A stretch of DNA of 64,000 nt from Atriophallophorus winterbourni (GCA_013407085.1 JACCGJ010023168.1:1-64000); one strand, 5' to 3'. Shown: positions 11,401 to 21,789, counted from the stretch's first letter. The notes: generated by a model not told the origin, from the sequence alone. Numbers and translations are program-made.

Positions 11401-11418
11401 TTGATGAGCCCGACATAC
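11401..11418 (+). promoter_or_regulatory. Primer binding site, tRNA-Trp-like
   Basis: TTGATGAGCCCGACAT follows the 5' LTR within three bases. It is close to the TGGTGACCCCGACGT site that is complementary to tRNA-Trp and is used by CsRn1-type elements; three or four positions differ. Confidence 0.5.
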
Positions 11419-11450
11419 ACGCATTTCTTCGTGTATCTTTTCCGGTACGT
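11404..11450 (+). repeat. Satellite-like block in the LTR element leader
   Basis: From the primer site onward the leader reads like half a satellite monomer: GAGCCCGACATACACGC, a CGTGTAT arm and a TTCCGGTACG block, in the order seen in the 8-10 kb array. The hairpin arms are intact with an 8-base loop. Confidence 0.65.
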
Positions 11451-11609
11451 CAAACGTTTTCCGCTTCACATCGGAGTTTTTAGGTAAATATTTTTACCTT
11501 GTTTAATCGTGCATTTTATTTGCATCAATTGCTCCTGTTTATCATGAGTGATTCTTAACGCGTTACTTTGGCTTCGACTGTCATCACAATACCCAGCTTT
11601 ATTCCGCAG

Positions 11610-12342
11610 GACCCTGAGTATTGGTTTCATTTTTTAGAAACTGAATTTAGTTTTAAAAATATATTGATGACTCGCTATGTTTTCACAATTTAACGCAGAA
11701 ACTCCCCGCGGATGTGTTATTACAGGTACGCGACGCAGTCCTGACTGCACCCATAGGTGACCGTTACCGTATCGTGAAATAAGCCGTATTTCTCTCACGG
11801 TTCCGTCTGAACGATCTAGGCTACAACAGTTGTTCGGCAACTTAGAAATTGCCAACAAAAAGCCATCTACCTTACTAATGGAGATGCGCCAGCTGCTCGG
11901 GTCATCGCACATGGACGAGACCTTACTAAAGGAACTATAGCTCCAGCGTTTACCTCAGTGCGTGCAACCCATCTTGGTTGCTGCGAAAAGCACTACGGTA
12001 TCTAAGCTTTCGGAAATGGCGGACAACATTGCTGAATGTATCCGTCCCTACCCAGATAACCATATTTTCACGGTAACCGCAGGAAGATCACGCACACATG
12101 CTAATGTAACGGAAGTCATCAATGCGGATCTTCTGGCTGAGGTTGCGGCTTTACGCAATGAGGTTCGAAAACTCGCACTCAACAATAAGTCACGATCTCA
12201 CACCCCATCCCGCCGATACTCGAGTAGTCACACTCGATCACCCGTTTGCTGGATACATCGGAAATACGGCGACGATGCGCGGCGTTGCGTCAAACCTTGC
12301 GCCCATCGCACATCGCCCGCGGGAAACTTCCAGCCCGTCAGC
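11610..12342 (+). pseudogene. Gypsy gag remnant
   Basis: Pieces in different plus-strand frames join into a CsRn1-like capsid: a DVLLQVRDAV segment near 11700, a RLQQLFGNLEIANKKPS segment near 11830, LLMEMRQLLGSSHMDETLL near 11880, then the open frame from 11962 with KLSEMADNIAECI and a C-terminal CWIHRKYGDDARRC motif in place of a classical zinc knuckle. At least two frameshifts and one stop inactivate it. Confidence 0.75.
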
Positions 12343-12550
12343 TAACGACGACTACTGTCGTCGGCCCGAAGAAATTACGTCGTCTTGTCTATATGAAGGA
12401 TAAATCCACGGATATACTTGACGGACCAAAATGCAGTAGGGACGTTCGCACGAGCTCTAAAGCGTGTGGTAATTAATAACGCTCGAAAATCCACCGACAC
12501 ACAAAAAACTTATTAAGAGCATTCGCCGAACTGGAAAAGCGTTCCTCGCA

Positions 12551-13009
12551 TATGCACGTAGACCTAGTTGGTACGTTACCACATTCAAGTGGCTATACAT
12601 ACGTCTCCCCTGCTAGGCAATCATCATTTGCCTATGGAGATTATGTGACGCGCTTGCGACACATTCGGAGTCGTTTCCACCCACCATCCCCGCGACTTCA
12701 TGCCAAACAGTCCCACATGCCGAATGAGTTGGCACATTGCCAGTGTGTCTTTCTCCGAAACGACATGGTAAAGCAACCTCTTCACCCTTCTTATGCTGGA
12801 CCATTCAAGATAATTCGGCGGTCCCGAAAAACAGTTGTGATTGACCACGCCGGTCGACACGACACGGTTTCGATTGACAGAGTCGAACCAGCGTTCATGG
12901 ACAATGCATTTGACTCAGCTAATCCGCCAGACCCAACCCCAGCACCACCGGTAATAACCCCTACCTTAACCTCTACTATCTCAAGGCTTGACACCACAAC
13001 AGCTAGGTG
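12551..13009 (+). pseudogene. Deleted Gypsy integrase, start fused to C-terminal tail
   Basis: The frame begins MHVDLVGTLPHSSGYTYV, the start of the integrase catalytic core, and then jumps to RLRHIRSRFHPPSPR and the C-terminal region (VFLRNDMVKQPL, PSYAGPFKIIRR, VVIDHAGRHDTVSIDRVEPA). The catalytic DDE residues other than the first aspartate are deleted. Confidence 0.8.
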
Positions 13010-13159
13010 AGCGAAACGGCATCCGTAAGGTTCGCCGACTATGTAGCACATTTTTAAAGTGTTAACACTTGGTATATGTCGTGCATGCTTTACGTACCTC
13101 ATCACTATAACTCGGTCGTGGCCATAAACCCATGCACCAGAGAGTTTTTTCTTCTTCTC

Positions 13160-13372
13160 ATGTACACATGCACCTCCGGCTGTGAAAATCGTGGCACGCG
13201 CCACCCCGGATCACCGACGCTTGTCGCCATTCTATTCGGTAACCTGGAATACACGCATCCTTCGTGTATCCACTGGGTACGCATGTACCTCCCACAGTAA
13301 AAACCGTGGCACGTGCCACCCCCGGATCGCCGACGCTTGTCGCCATCCTACCCGGCAGCCCCAAACATGAGC
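13160..13372 (+). repeat. Two satellite monomers inside the LTR element
   Basis: Two nearly complete ~115-bp monomers with the GACGCTTGTCGCCAT, hairpin and TGGCACGYGCCAC blocks lie between two copies of the integrase tail. The first contains an exact ATACACG-CATCCTT-CGTGTAT hairpin near 13249-13269. Confidence 0.88.
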
Positions 13373-13380
13373 ACACGACG

Positions 13381-13628
13381 GCCAACACGGGCGGTCTCCC
13401 AAGACGGTCGTCATTGACCGTGTCGGCAAGCATGACACTGTCTCAATCGACAGAGTCAAGTCTGCTTTCATGGACGATGAAGTTATCCCACATGACCCAA
13501 CGCCAACCCCGGCACCACTGGTCATTACCCTTTCTGTACCCACAGCTAACTTAAAGCCGGTCACTACAGGAACCAAACGTGTCAAACGGAAACCCGTTCG
13601 ATTCGCTGATTTTGTTGTAGATAGTTAA
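13381..13628 (+). pseudogene. Second copy of the integrase C-terminal tail
   Basis: Plus-strand codons give KTVVIDRVGKHDTVSIDRVK and a tail ending KPVRFADFVVDS and a stop. It repeats, with about 20-30% change, the end of the frame at 12551-13009, but keeps the original terminus. A diverged satellite-like stretch follows at 13741-13900. Confidence 0.7.
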
Positions 13629-14344
13629 TACTTTCATATCTTTTGGCATACACGCTCGCATTATTTCGTACCTCATTTTAATCACTCGGTCGTAGCACTA
13701 CACCCATTCACCATGGATTTTTCTTTTCTTTCTTCTCTCAGGTACGCACACACTCACCGCTGATGACACCGAATCGCGCACCCTTCCTGGTCCACCTACG
13801 CTTGCCTTTAACTCACCCGGTATCCCCAACCACCAACAACGAGCACAATTGTTCCAACACGCCTGTCGTGTATCACAAGGTCCTTACCAGCACAGATTGA
13901 CACGCCAACCGATTCTCCTGGCGCGGCCATTTATCATCCTTCAGGACACAGGAAATGCTGAGCAGGGACTGTGTTTTCGAAGCTTCTGGTTCTTGTTGTC
14001 AAGCCTACGAACGCGCCTGTTTCTGCTCAAATTGTGTTCATACTAAGACCAAGCCAAACGGAAAAATCCCGCTAGCAGCTGTTCACTCCGTGTGAGGCGG
14101 CTCGGCAGTACGTTCACTCACATGTGAGACGCTACTTGACTTAGTCCCGATCGGTTCACCGTACATCCTACTCTAGAACCACCGAAGATCGACCCACGCA
14201 GACCGAGCGCCATAACTTACTTCTATGTGACTGGATGCTGAGAGACTACGTCCCTACCCGATGTAACCTGACATCCGCATGGCCTACGCTACTGGCAACC
14301 CTGATCAGGCGTCTTCACTGACCAGACATCTTGGAGGGAAGCTG

Positions 14345-14517
14345 TGTAACACCGCTTGTTTTTCCTCATAAAAACATTGACCTTGACAATTAACTTCCGT
14401 TTGCGCGTGCATCGTAACCGCTCTGTACACGTTTTGGCCACCGCTATATATTTTCCAATCAACCTGCGTTTTCTCCTACTATAGTGGGACGTTATTGTAG
14501 TAATCTGGTCTACTACA
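14345..14517 (+). repeat. 3' LTR of the CsRn1-like element
   Basis: Starts TGTAACACC, ends TACTACA, and pairs with 11233-11398. GAGC follows at 14518-14521. Confidence 0.88.
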
Positions 14518-15002
14518 GAGCAATACAGCGTAACCTACGCCCATGCTATTAAACACACCCTCTCTCACCCCCCACAATTTCTTAGATTTTCTAATGCCGA
14601 TGGATTTATGTTCCATTTTAAATCTTCTCAACCAATCTTTCCGTAAAAAAACGTAAATTGATGCATGTATAATTTATTTATCAATTTTTATGACAACTTC
14701 ATTACAATTCACTCCACATTTTCCATAAGTACCTTCCAGTTCTGTTCTCCATTTTTTTCGCATCCTTGCCATTCGTAAATCCTGAAAAAATTTAAATGAA
14801 ACGTTATTGTAATTAGACATTTAGTTTTTTTATTACTTACTGTATATGCACTCCCGTTATTAAACGGAAAAAATGTTTGAAAAATTCCGCTCACTTCGGT
14901 CATTTGCACTGTTAAATTTATTTTGCTGTTCAAATTTTGATAAACTGATTATGTATTACATGCCTTGGATGTCCAAGAATATATATTATTTTATTATTAT
15001 TA

Positions 15003-15495
15003 TGCTATCCGGTAGCCAGGATTACACGCATTCTTCGTGTATCCTTTTGGTACACATGCACCATTCGGTGTGGAAATCGTGAAACGCGCCACTCCCGGAT
15101 CACCGACGCTACTCGAAATCCTACCTGGTAGACCGTAATCAACGCATGATTCGTGAATCCACTCGGTACGCAATGCACCTTCTGCTGTGAAAAGCTGGGC
15201 ACACGCCACATACGGATCACCGACGCTCGTCGCCCTTCTACCCGGTAGCTTGAAATACACGTATCTTCCCTGTTTCCCATTCGATACACATGCACCTCCC
15301 GTTGTGGCAACATTGGCGCAGGCCACCCCAGGATAACAGCCGGTTGTCGCCATCCTACCTGTTGGCCAGAAACACAGGCATCTTTCATGTACCTATTCCG
15401 ATACACACGCTTCTCTCAGAGCAAAAATCGTGTCACGCGCCAATTCCGGATTACGGACGCTTTTCGCCATCTTATCCGGTAGCCTGGAATACGGA
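15003..15495. repeat. Satellite block of about four monomers
   Basis: The same ~116-bp unit as at 8-10 kb (CTATCCGGTAGCC, ACACGCATTCTTCGTGTAT, GATCACCGACGCT and so on). The last unit ends with TATCCGGTAGCCTGGAATACGG, running straight into coding sequence of the GH27 exon. Confidence 0.9.
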
Positions 15496-15795
15496 ATCAC
15501 ACGTCAAATCGATATAATGCGCAATTACGACTCGTTGCTCTATTCACTCGTGGGGCCTGGACGTTTCAACGACTTGAGTCTGCTCAGAGTTGGAGATGGC
15601 CGATTGACGTGGGAACAACAGCGAAGTCAAATGGATTTGTGGTGTTGGTTTGCCTCGTCATTGGTCTTCTCGGTAGATATTGCACGGTCGGATGACGCAA
15701 CGCTGGAGCTACTGAAAAACACACGTCTGATCAAAATCAAACAAGACAAAAGGGTGAGAATGCCAATGTTCGTGGGCATGTCGGATGAGGTTCAA
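15483..15795 (+). CDS. GH27-like exon A
   Basis: Coding is clear from about 15505 (MRNYDSLL) to the donor CAA/GTAAGC at 15795. The start is uncertain: the only AG upstream in frame is inside the satellite unit at 15481-15482, which would make the satellite supply the splice acceptor. Otherwise the exon is truncated. Confidence 0.7.
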
Positions 15796-17825
15796 GTAAG
15801 CATGAAACCAAGTTGAATTCTAATGTTCAATATAAATTTTGTTATGATGATTATAATCATTGTTCGCCCAAGTTAACAGTGTTTCAATAACAATGGTCAT
15901 TGACTTGATTATCACAATATTATCGTCATCTGAATGATCTTCCGGATGCATAGTGTGAAGGTGCGAAGTGCATAAGAGATGAACGCTAAGCACGAGCTTT
16001 CGAATGATATGCAGAACCCTACCCACCAACACAAGGCAAGAGTCTTAAGCGCCGATAAGACGGACGACGACAATTGCGAACTAGTAATCGTTCGGGTTTC
16101 GGTAGTGTTGCATTCAAACGGTTCGAGCGACAACATCTTCGGAAGTCAGCCGCAATCGAACGATATGCAAATCGTTGATGTCGGTGAAACCAGTCATGCG
16201 TGGCGAGGGCTTAACTTGTACCGGTTGGCACGAAATCGACTGACAAATCAGATCGAAGTGACAACCGGGACAAACATGTTGAGATCACCTTTATGATTGG
16301 TTGTTTGCCTTTATAAGATCAGCGTGTGCTTCGTTATTTGTCTATTGCGCAATAAACGCCTTAGACCTCTCTTGTGTTATGGGATTCGTGGGTGTACGCA
16401 ATAAGCGTTTCACCGATTTGACCTCGGGGATGAATCCAGATACAATTAATTTTGTATTATCAACTTTAAAATCGTGATCATGATTATGATCATCATCAAC
16501 ATTTCCACCATATTCTTCAACGTAAGTCGTGCTGTATTATTAATAAAATAATATTCGTTTTTAATATATTGTGGTCCTCACATCCATATCCCTGACATAT
16601 CACTACCGGTACCTGACTGTTTTTCGTCCTCAGGTAAAGATCAGATTCCGTGGTCTTTTAACCCTTTGTCAACTGACGGTTACTCTAGTTCCCACCTCAA
16701 ACAAGCAGTCGATTGCTCAGTAGCTCCCGTCGGTACCGCCACTCACCATCGGATTGCACTTGTCAGGCGGCGTCTGGCATCTGATCCATAAAATTAATCA
16801 TGTGTTTTACTTATGCCATAATTAAGGCGATTAACACAAAAATATCATAAAATACGTAAATCAATTACCGTAGACAAAGGGTTAAACAGCTGTAAAGTGG
16901 TAAACAAATATTCGTTTTCATTATCATCTTCTTCAACATCATAGATATCATTAGTATCATCATCATTATCATCATCACCATCATTATCAATATTATCATC
17001 GTCATCCTCATCATGTCTATCCATTTTTATGCTCCATTTGAAGTTGTTCATTGTTGGCGTCCTTCTAGTGAAGACAGTCATGCTCGTCTGGACAACAAAT
17101 TACCTATGCATAGATCTACCTTGTCACTAGTTGAACTTATCTCTTTATTAACCGAAAGATACTAGAAAATTATTTTATGCAATCATGTAGAACAGTTTTC
17201 GGGTAATGATTTGCTTCGCAGAGTGTGATAGTCAGCTAATCCTGCTCTTTGTTACCGTTCTAACTATCAGTCTTGGCCTAAAGAAGCTACCGTGTCAGAA
17301 ACGGAACGTTCCCTAAATCTGCTCTAGTCGAACGTGTATAAAATTCTCTAGGAGCTGGGCTCAAACAAATAGTAATTAGTTACTTCAATTTTAATTCATT
17401 AAATCTGCTGTCCGTCTAATTTTCATTGCTTGTATCGAACTGGATGATTATCCACAACATTGATTTTAGAAAAAACACATATCTATAACACGATACGATT
17501 GAAGTAAACAGTCGTGACTCTGAAGGAAATAAGCAATCACGCCATCAATGTGCCATATCGACCATTTCAGCACTGGTCACGTTTACTGTTTGACCTTCTC
17601 AACAGCTGGGCAGTATTCAACAATGGTTCTCAAAACAAGCAGATCAAAATCACCTTGTGCAAAATTTTGATTCGGCGAAACGGGATGATGCCTCCTTTGT
17701 TCAAGGTCACTGACGTGATTAGCGGCAGGGAAATCCCGGATGAATTGAATTTCTTGACCGAGATCGCAGTGTCGTTGGAACCACATCAAACAGTGATGTA
17801 CCATGTCAGACACATAACCACGTAG
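15483..17825 (+). CDS. GH27 alpha-galactosidase / alpha-N-acetylgalactosaminidase-like gene, 3' end
   Basis: Two exons join in phase 0 to give the second half of a glycoside hydrolase family 27 protein. The first holds the end of the catalytic barrel: GPGRFNDLSLL (family GPGxWNDPDML), a WEQQRSQMDLW helix and TRLIKIKQDK (family IxINQDP). The second starts HWSRLL..SWAVFNNGS and ends in the beta-sandwich with DVISGREIPDE and SLEPHQTVMY, as in human NAGA/GLA. Such enzymes remove terminal alpha-linked galactose or GalNAc in the lysosome. The upstream exons with the signal peptide, nucleophile and acid/base aspartates are not seen; the satellite block abuts the first visible exon. The PDM and NQDP motifs are altered, so it may be a divergent paralogue or a decaying gene. 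Confidence 0.72.
15979..16296 (+). CDS. Unrecognised ORF in the GH27 intron
   Basis: A 105-residue frame (containing CELVIVRVSVVLHSNGS and ending NMLRSPL) sits inside the 1775-bp intron between exons A and B. Acceptor-like AG sites at 15978, 15990 and 16014 would each splice in phase with exon A, and an AATAAA follows 55 bases after its stop, so it could be an alternative last exon. It does not resemble the GH27 C-terminal domain convincingly. It could equally be an inserted sequence. Confidence 0.3.
   Translation: MNAKHELSNDMQNPTHQHKARVLSADKTDDDNCELVIVRVSVVLHSNGSSDNIFGSQPQSNDMQIVDVGETSHAWRGLNLYRLARNRLTNQIEVTTGTNMLRSPL
16351..16356 (+). terminator. AATAAA polyadenylation signal candidate
   Basis: AATAAA lies 55 bases past the stop of the intronic ORF. 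Function is inferred only from position. Confidence 0.35.
16568..16646 (-). repeat. Hammerhead family B repeat, degraded copy
   Basis: TATTGTGGTSCTCACATCC followed by CACTACCGGT and a CCTCAGGT block, the landmarks of the family best seen at 55893-56135. On the minus strand CTGAGGA survives but the GAAA element is mutated, so this copy should be inactive. Confidence 0.6.
16662..16881. mobile_element. piggyBac-like MITE flanked by TTAA
   Basis: TTAA-CCCTTTGTC at the left (16658-16670) mirrors GACAAAGGG-TTAA at the right (16873-16885). The inverted termini continue with ACGGTWA after a short indel. A TTAA duplication and termini beginning CCC are the hallmarks of piggyBac elements. The 220-bp interior has no coding capacity. 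Confidence 0.6.
16915..17018. repeat. Imperfect ATC/ATT microsatellite
   Basis: Long runs of ATC and ATT triplets. The minus-strand ORF of Asp and Asn residues across it is an artefact of the repeat. Confidence 0.8.
17571..17825 (+). CDS. GH27-like exon B (terminal)
   Basis: Acceptor CGACCATTTCAG at 17570 and phase 0 match exon A's donor. The 84 codons cover the C-terminal beta domain and stop at TAG 17823-17825. A polyadenylation signal follows at 18003. Confidence 0.75.
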   Translation, partial: HWSRLLFDLLNSWAVFNNGSQNKQIKITLCKILIRRNGMMPPLFKVTDVISGREIPDELNFLTEIAVSLEPHQTVMYHVRHITT

Positions 17826-18002
17826 ACGATTGAACCTGACGTTTAAGTTCAATTCTTTTCAGTTTTGTATTAAGTACACTAACTTCATCGACATTAATAT
17901 CAAATGATTCATTTACACAAACGAATCAACAAAATATACATTTTAACCATGAATTTGGTATCCAAAATAGGTACAAAGTTTTGAATTCATTAACAACAAC
18001 GA

Positions 18003-18008
18003 AATAAA
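18003..18008 (+). terminator. AATAAA signal after the GH27-like gene
   Basis: AATAAA about 178 bases past the stop codon, in AT-rich sequence. The stretch from 17830 to about 18895 otherwise shows no gene. Confidence 0.4.
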
Positions 18009-18897
18009 TGGCAACAATCTTGTATGCTTTCATTCCATTGGGTTTAACCTTTGAAAATAATTGGTTTCGTGTGTATAATCATCCCCATCAGCAGTAACAT
18101 CCGTACGTTTATGACTGCCAATTACAGCATAATCTTACTGATATACACCTTCTCGTTTCCTACCAACAACACATCCTAGACTTCCTCCATATAATCATCC
18201 TCACAACACCATTATCATCACCTTCAAATATAAAACGCTCGACTTTTTAAAGGTGCGAATGACGGAATAAGCTCCCGCTACCAAATGGTGCTTTGATTGC
18301 ACCCTGGTCTGAACGCGTGATTCAGCGTAACTCATTGAATCTGCGTATACTGACCATGGACGATCGATTCAGGCGTTAATACCATTGTGCTTCAGGTAGA
18401 TGACGCTTGCAAGTTTACCAGCCTGTGCGACCACAGCGAAGCAAACTTTACTTTGCATACATTCTTACGGAGACGACGTCATCCAAATGTGTCAGCCTAG
18501 CTGTTCGTTCGGTTTTCATGTTGCCGGAGTGAGGGAGCACCTGCAGCTAGTTTATCTGCTAATTCTTTATAGTTGATTGTCCTGGCGTGTAGCGAAACAA
18601 GTGAAACCAAAATTTGTGTCAATCGTGAAAATTAACACGGGAATCAGCGTACACCCTTTAAAATCTGACATGGAGCTAGGTGACCAAAGCTGACCCCTGT
18701 CAAGATGGCATGGGAAAGTCACCTTTATAGTGCGTCGGTAATGCAACAGCCACTAAAATTTGAGGACATTTGTTTTCATCAATCAGGATCAGTGGTATTT
18801 CTTCTTTAACTGTTTTAATGACTTAAACTCAAAGATTGTAATCATAAAATATCCAGAATCAAGATGTTATGTTGAAAGAAGCAATCGCTTCTCATGT

Positions 18898-19311
18898 ACC
18901 ATTGTTGGCCAACTTCTGTCGATGTCGACCATGGATGTACATCACAATCGAATAAATTTCATGTTTTACAGCATTTTAAATGACAAAACAGTCCGATTCG
19001 GGAGGAACAATCTCTCCCGCAGCGCTTGCAACGATAGTCAGAACTCTGTTGTAGGGCGTCAGTTACACGCCGGCTGCGCGATCTGCGTTCAGCAGCCAAT
19101 AGCTGTATCTGTTCTTCCCCAGCTTGCAGACGACGCTTAACACAATGCCTTCAAAGTGAGCGGTCAAGAGCAACATCTTCCCAGCTCGCGTGGTCAATTC
19201 CAAGAGCTTTCATATCTCTTTTGCAAAACTTTTGTACCGCAAGTGCGTTCTGCCCAATGGTCGACTTCCTATTTGCAACTCACCATAGATTAGATCTTTC
19301 GTAACATGTAC
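18898..19311 (-). mobile_element. RTE 3'-end copy
   Basis: The minus strand carries the C-terminal part with GRTHLRYKS-like and KRRLQAGEEQ-like peptides, the [13 protein letters not shown] knuckle region and the TTGG-CCAAC tail at about 18900. About 410 bp, 5'-truncated, with indels. Confidence 0.8.
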
Positions 19312-19379
19312 CATTAGATGACAATAATAGAAAAAACATAGAATGTAATCAAAATTCTATTTAGGTCTTCGGATTGTGT

Positions 19380-19790
19380 TGGCTTCTATGGGGTCCAAAT
19401 AACCGGGCCGATAGTGTATTGCTCTCCGATAAAAGCATCCAGTTCCGAATTGAAATCACGGATAGAAGGAGTGTTCACAATATCCTATGATAGCGAATTC
19501 CTTAGAAAGCAAATACGCACCGAGAAGAAATGTCGTCTACAATGGAGTCTTGATTGCGGTATTACAAGACAAGTTGAATGACTCCGTGTATTCTCAAGGA
19601 AACTGACGTTTATCAAACCGCGGAAAGGGTGATTTTCCACCCGCAGTGTTTTAGTTGTTAGAATCATATCGCTCCTTAATGTCCCTTGTGTAAAATCAGT
19701 CAATCATAGCATGGCAATTCGCTCTTGGTATGGAATATGCTGAATCGCATCAATTAGCTTCGTCACTCGGTGGCAAATTTTACCCAGCAA
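19380..19790 (-). pseudogene. Non-LTR reverse transcriptase C-terminal fragment
   Basis: Minus-strand peptide DFTQGTLRSDM, then RLHCRRHFFSVRICFLRNSL and SELDAFIGE, the usual end of a CR1/jockey-like polymerase (RLDCRRNFFSVRVVKIWNSLP type). Related fragments lie at 41140-41400 and 52016-52320. No further gene is visible up to about 20690. Confidence 0.6.
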
Positions 19791-20689
19791 TTCAACGACT
19801 TTACGCAGCCACGGTGCTCAAACATTGATAATGTATTCTATCGTTTGATGGATATAGGTATTTATAATACGAGGGAGCGTATTACGAGTGAACCGCTCAA
19901 ATATTCTTCTCAGCGTTTCCCAGATATTGCTTGCCCTGGTGAAGAATTTCTGGCAATTACCATTCGCTTTCAGGTTATTAGTAATCCAGCTACCAAGATC
20001 CTCATCAGCCGTGGTCTACATTAGGTTTTCATGATCAAGTTTATTGTATGCCGATCAAGTTTTAATATTTAACATTTACTAATATTCAAATGCACCTGAT
20101 TTAGTTGAGACCAGTGATACAGAGCAGTAAAATCCGCTAGAATGATCAAACAATCTTCAATCGATCGGATTTGCATCCAAAGAGATTTAGAATCATACTC
20201 ATTCACTCTTCACATGTTTGGACTGTTTGCCACAGAAAGCAGATGGGAAGGTAAAAACATCAGTCTATCTAAATTCCATCGATGCACCTTATCTCACTGA
20301 AGATAGGTTTTACGGTCCATAACCTCGTCTGATTCCCATAAGATATAACACTAGTACAGCAACGACAGGAGAACGAATTTAAGTTCATTGTGAAGCTAGC
20401 CAACGGCTTATATCAATTGAACAGCGAGCAAAGGACGCCTCTAAAAAGCGTCAAAATTAACGCTTACATAATCAAACGGAAAGGCTTACCTTGGTGTTTA
20501 CATAGAACAGGCCTACGGTAACCTGTTTACCAGAGCCACATATAACCAAAAGTATCCCAAAAGGCAGTGTGAGATGCAAATGTTTATAAATTCCTTATTC
20601 GTGATTTAGCCTGGGCTGTAAACATTGTTAATTTAAAGAATGTTGAATTGCTAAGACGCTGACGAATACATACGGAGTAGGTTAAAATA

Positions 20690-21018
20690 GATCTGTCAGG
20701 TCAACTTCCGCTCCGGAACGTCGATAGGGCGTTAACAAACAAATTCGTTCGAAGACATCCTCCTTTAAAATATTGATATCAGACCATGCATCGGTGTATG
20801 TAAAACTGAAGCTTCACCAAAGTATAATTCAGATTGTCAGATTCATTGGCAAACTAAGGATTGATTTCAGTCGTACTTGCAAACTTCGACTTGCTAAGCA
20901 ATTAGAGCAATCTGTCACAGCCTACCTCAGCAAACCACATCAACCTGAATTAACTTCTGTAATCTTCGAATTACATACAAATTGTCCACCCAAAGTAGCT
21001 CTTTTTACGTATGAATGA
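20690..21018 (+). pseudogene. Endonuclease-end fragment of a non-LTR element
   Basis: The peptide ISDHASVYVKLKL contains the SDH motif that closes the endonuclease domain of non-LTR elements, followed by a linker (LRIDFSRTCKLRLAKQLEQ) of about 60 residues. Too short to assign to a clade. From 21020 to 21540 nothing is recognised. Confidence 0.4.
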
Positions 21019-21539
21019 CAAGCGGTTGGCTGATTGCCTAAATGAAAATATCCCAGCATTTCTAGTAAACACCAAAATATTAAAATTGTGCAGCTAAGAA
21101 GAGGTCAAGTGGTTTGATACACGTTGCGCAAATGACTATTGCACCGACATCAGCCTGGTAAATTTCATGGTATGTGATGGAATCAAGATGAAATCATCTA
21201 AAACCTAACGCCAAAACACATTGAAATGTATTGTCCTGACCGACTGAACACAAAAGTTTGGCGAAGGAGCTAGCAATTAGTTGATCACTATCGACTACTC
21301 CATGAACTACAACAAACGGAAATCAGTTAAGAGATCCTCGTGTGACTAAAATGCAAACTCTCTGAATGCATCTTATTTGTGCAAATTAATTGGATTAAAT
21401 TCTCGAAGCAACGATGCCACAGTGAAAGTGGCCCTAGCGAAATTTTCGAAGGTGTTTGGGGAAAACCGCCGAAATGTTTTGGTGTTTGTGCTAATCTTAT
21501 CCAAAATTGGCTCGCGTAAGCAACTTGTTTACCATTGTT

Positions 21540-21785
21540 CCAATGTTTCAAAGCATGTACTTTATCTACATGATAAGTGAAAACGGCAAGGAACCGTTTG
21601 TTGGTTGTGGATCTTTGTTCACGGCGATAGGTTTAACACCACATGCGTGTGTATGGGCCCGTAATTGGCAGTTTGATCCTACTGTCCCTACACGATGAGT
21701 GCAAACAGCATGAAACCGGTCGAGATGTGTGAATAAGAAGGAAAAGCATTCAAATACCCAAATGAAGTGTGAACTTGATCCCATC
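21540..21785 (+). repeat. Hammerhead family A repeat, copy 1
   Basis: The core spans 21686-21727: CCCTA, a mutated CGATGA, stem II GTGC-AAACA-GCAT, GAAACCGGTCG. A more decayed unit (CATGATAAGTG..GGAACC) precedes it at about 21563-21590, so this is a tandem pair. The CUGAUGA box is damaged in both, so cleavage is unlikely. Confidence 0.65.
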
Positions 21786-21789
21786 GTTC

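Larger units (their letters stand above)
11233..14517 (+). mobile_element. CsRn1-like LTR retrotransposon, internally deleted
   Basis: Both LTRs, a 4-bp target duplication and a primer site are present. Between them are a broken gag, the first codons of integrase fused by deletion to the integrase C-terminal end, and a second partial copy of that C-terminal end. Protease, RT, RNase H and most of integrase are gone. Gag and integrase-tail peptides (LLKELWLQRLPQCVQPIL; HDTVSIDRVEPAFMD) are of the trematode CsRn1 type of Ty3/Gypsy elements. Satellite-related sequence lies both just after the primer site and between the two integrase tails. Confidence 0.85.

Noticed and set aside
16845..17081. 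Asp/Asn-rich acidic ORF on the minus strand
   Set aside because: Product of an ATC/ATT microsatellite.
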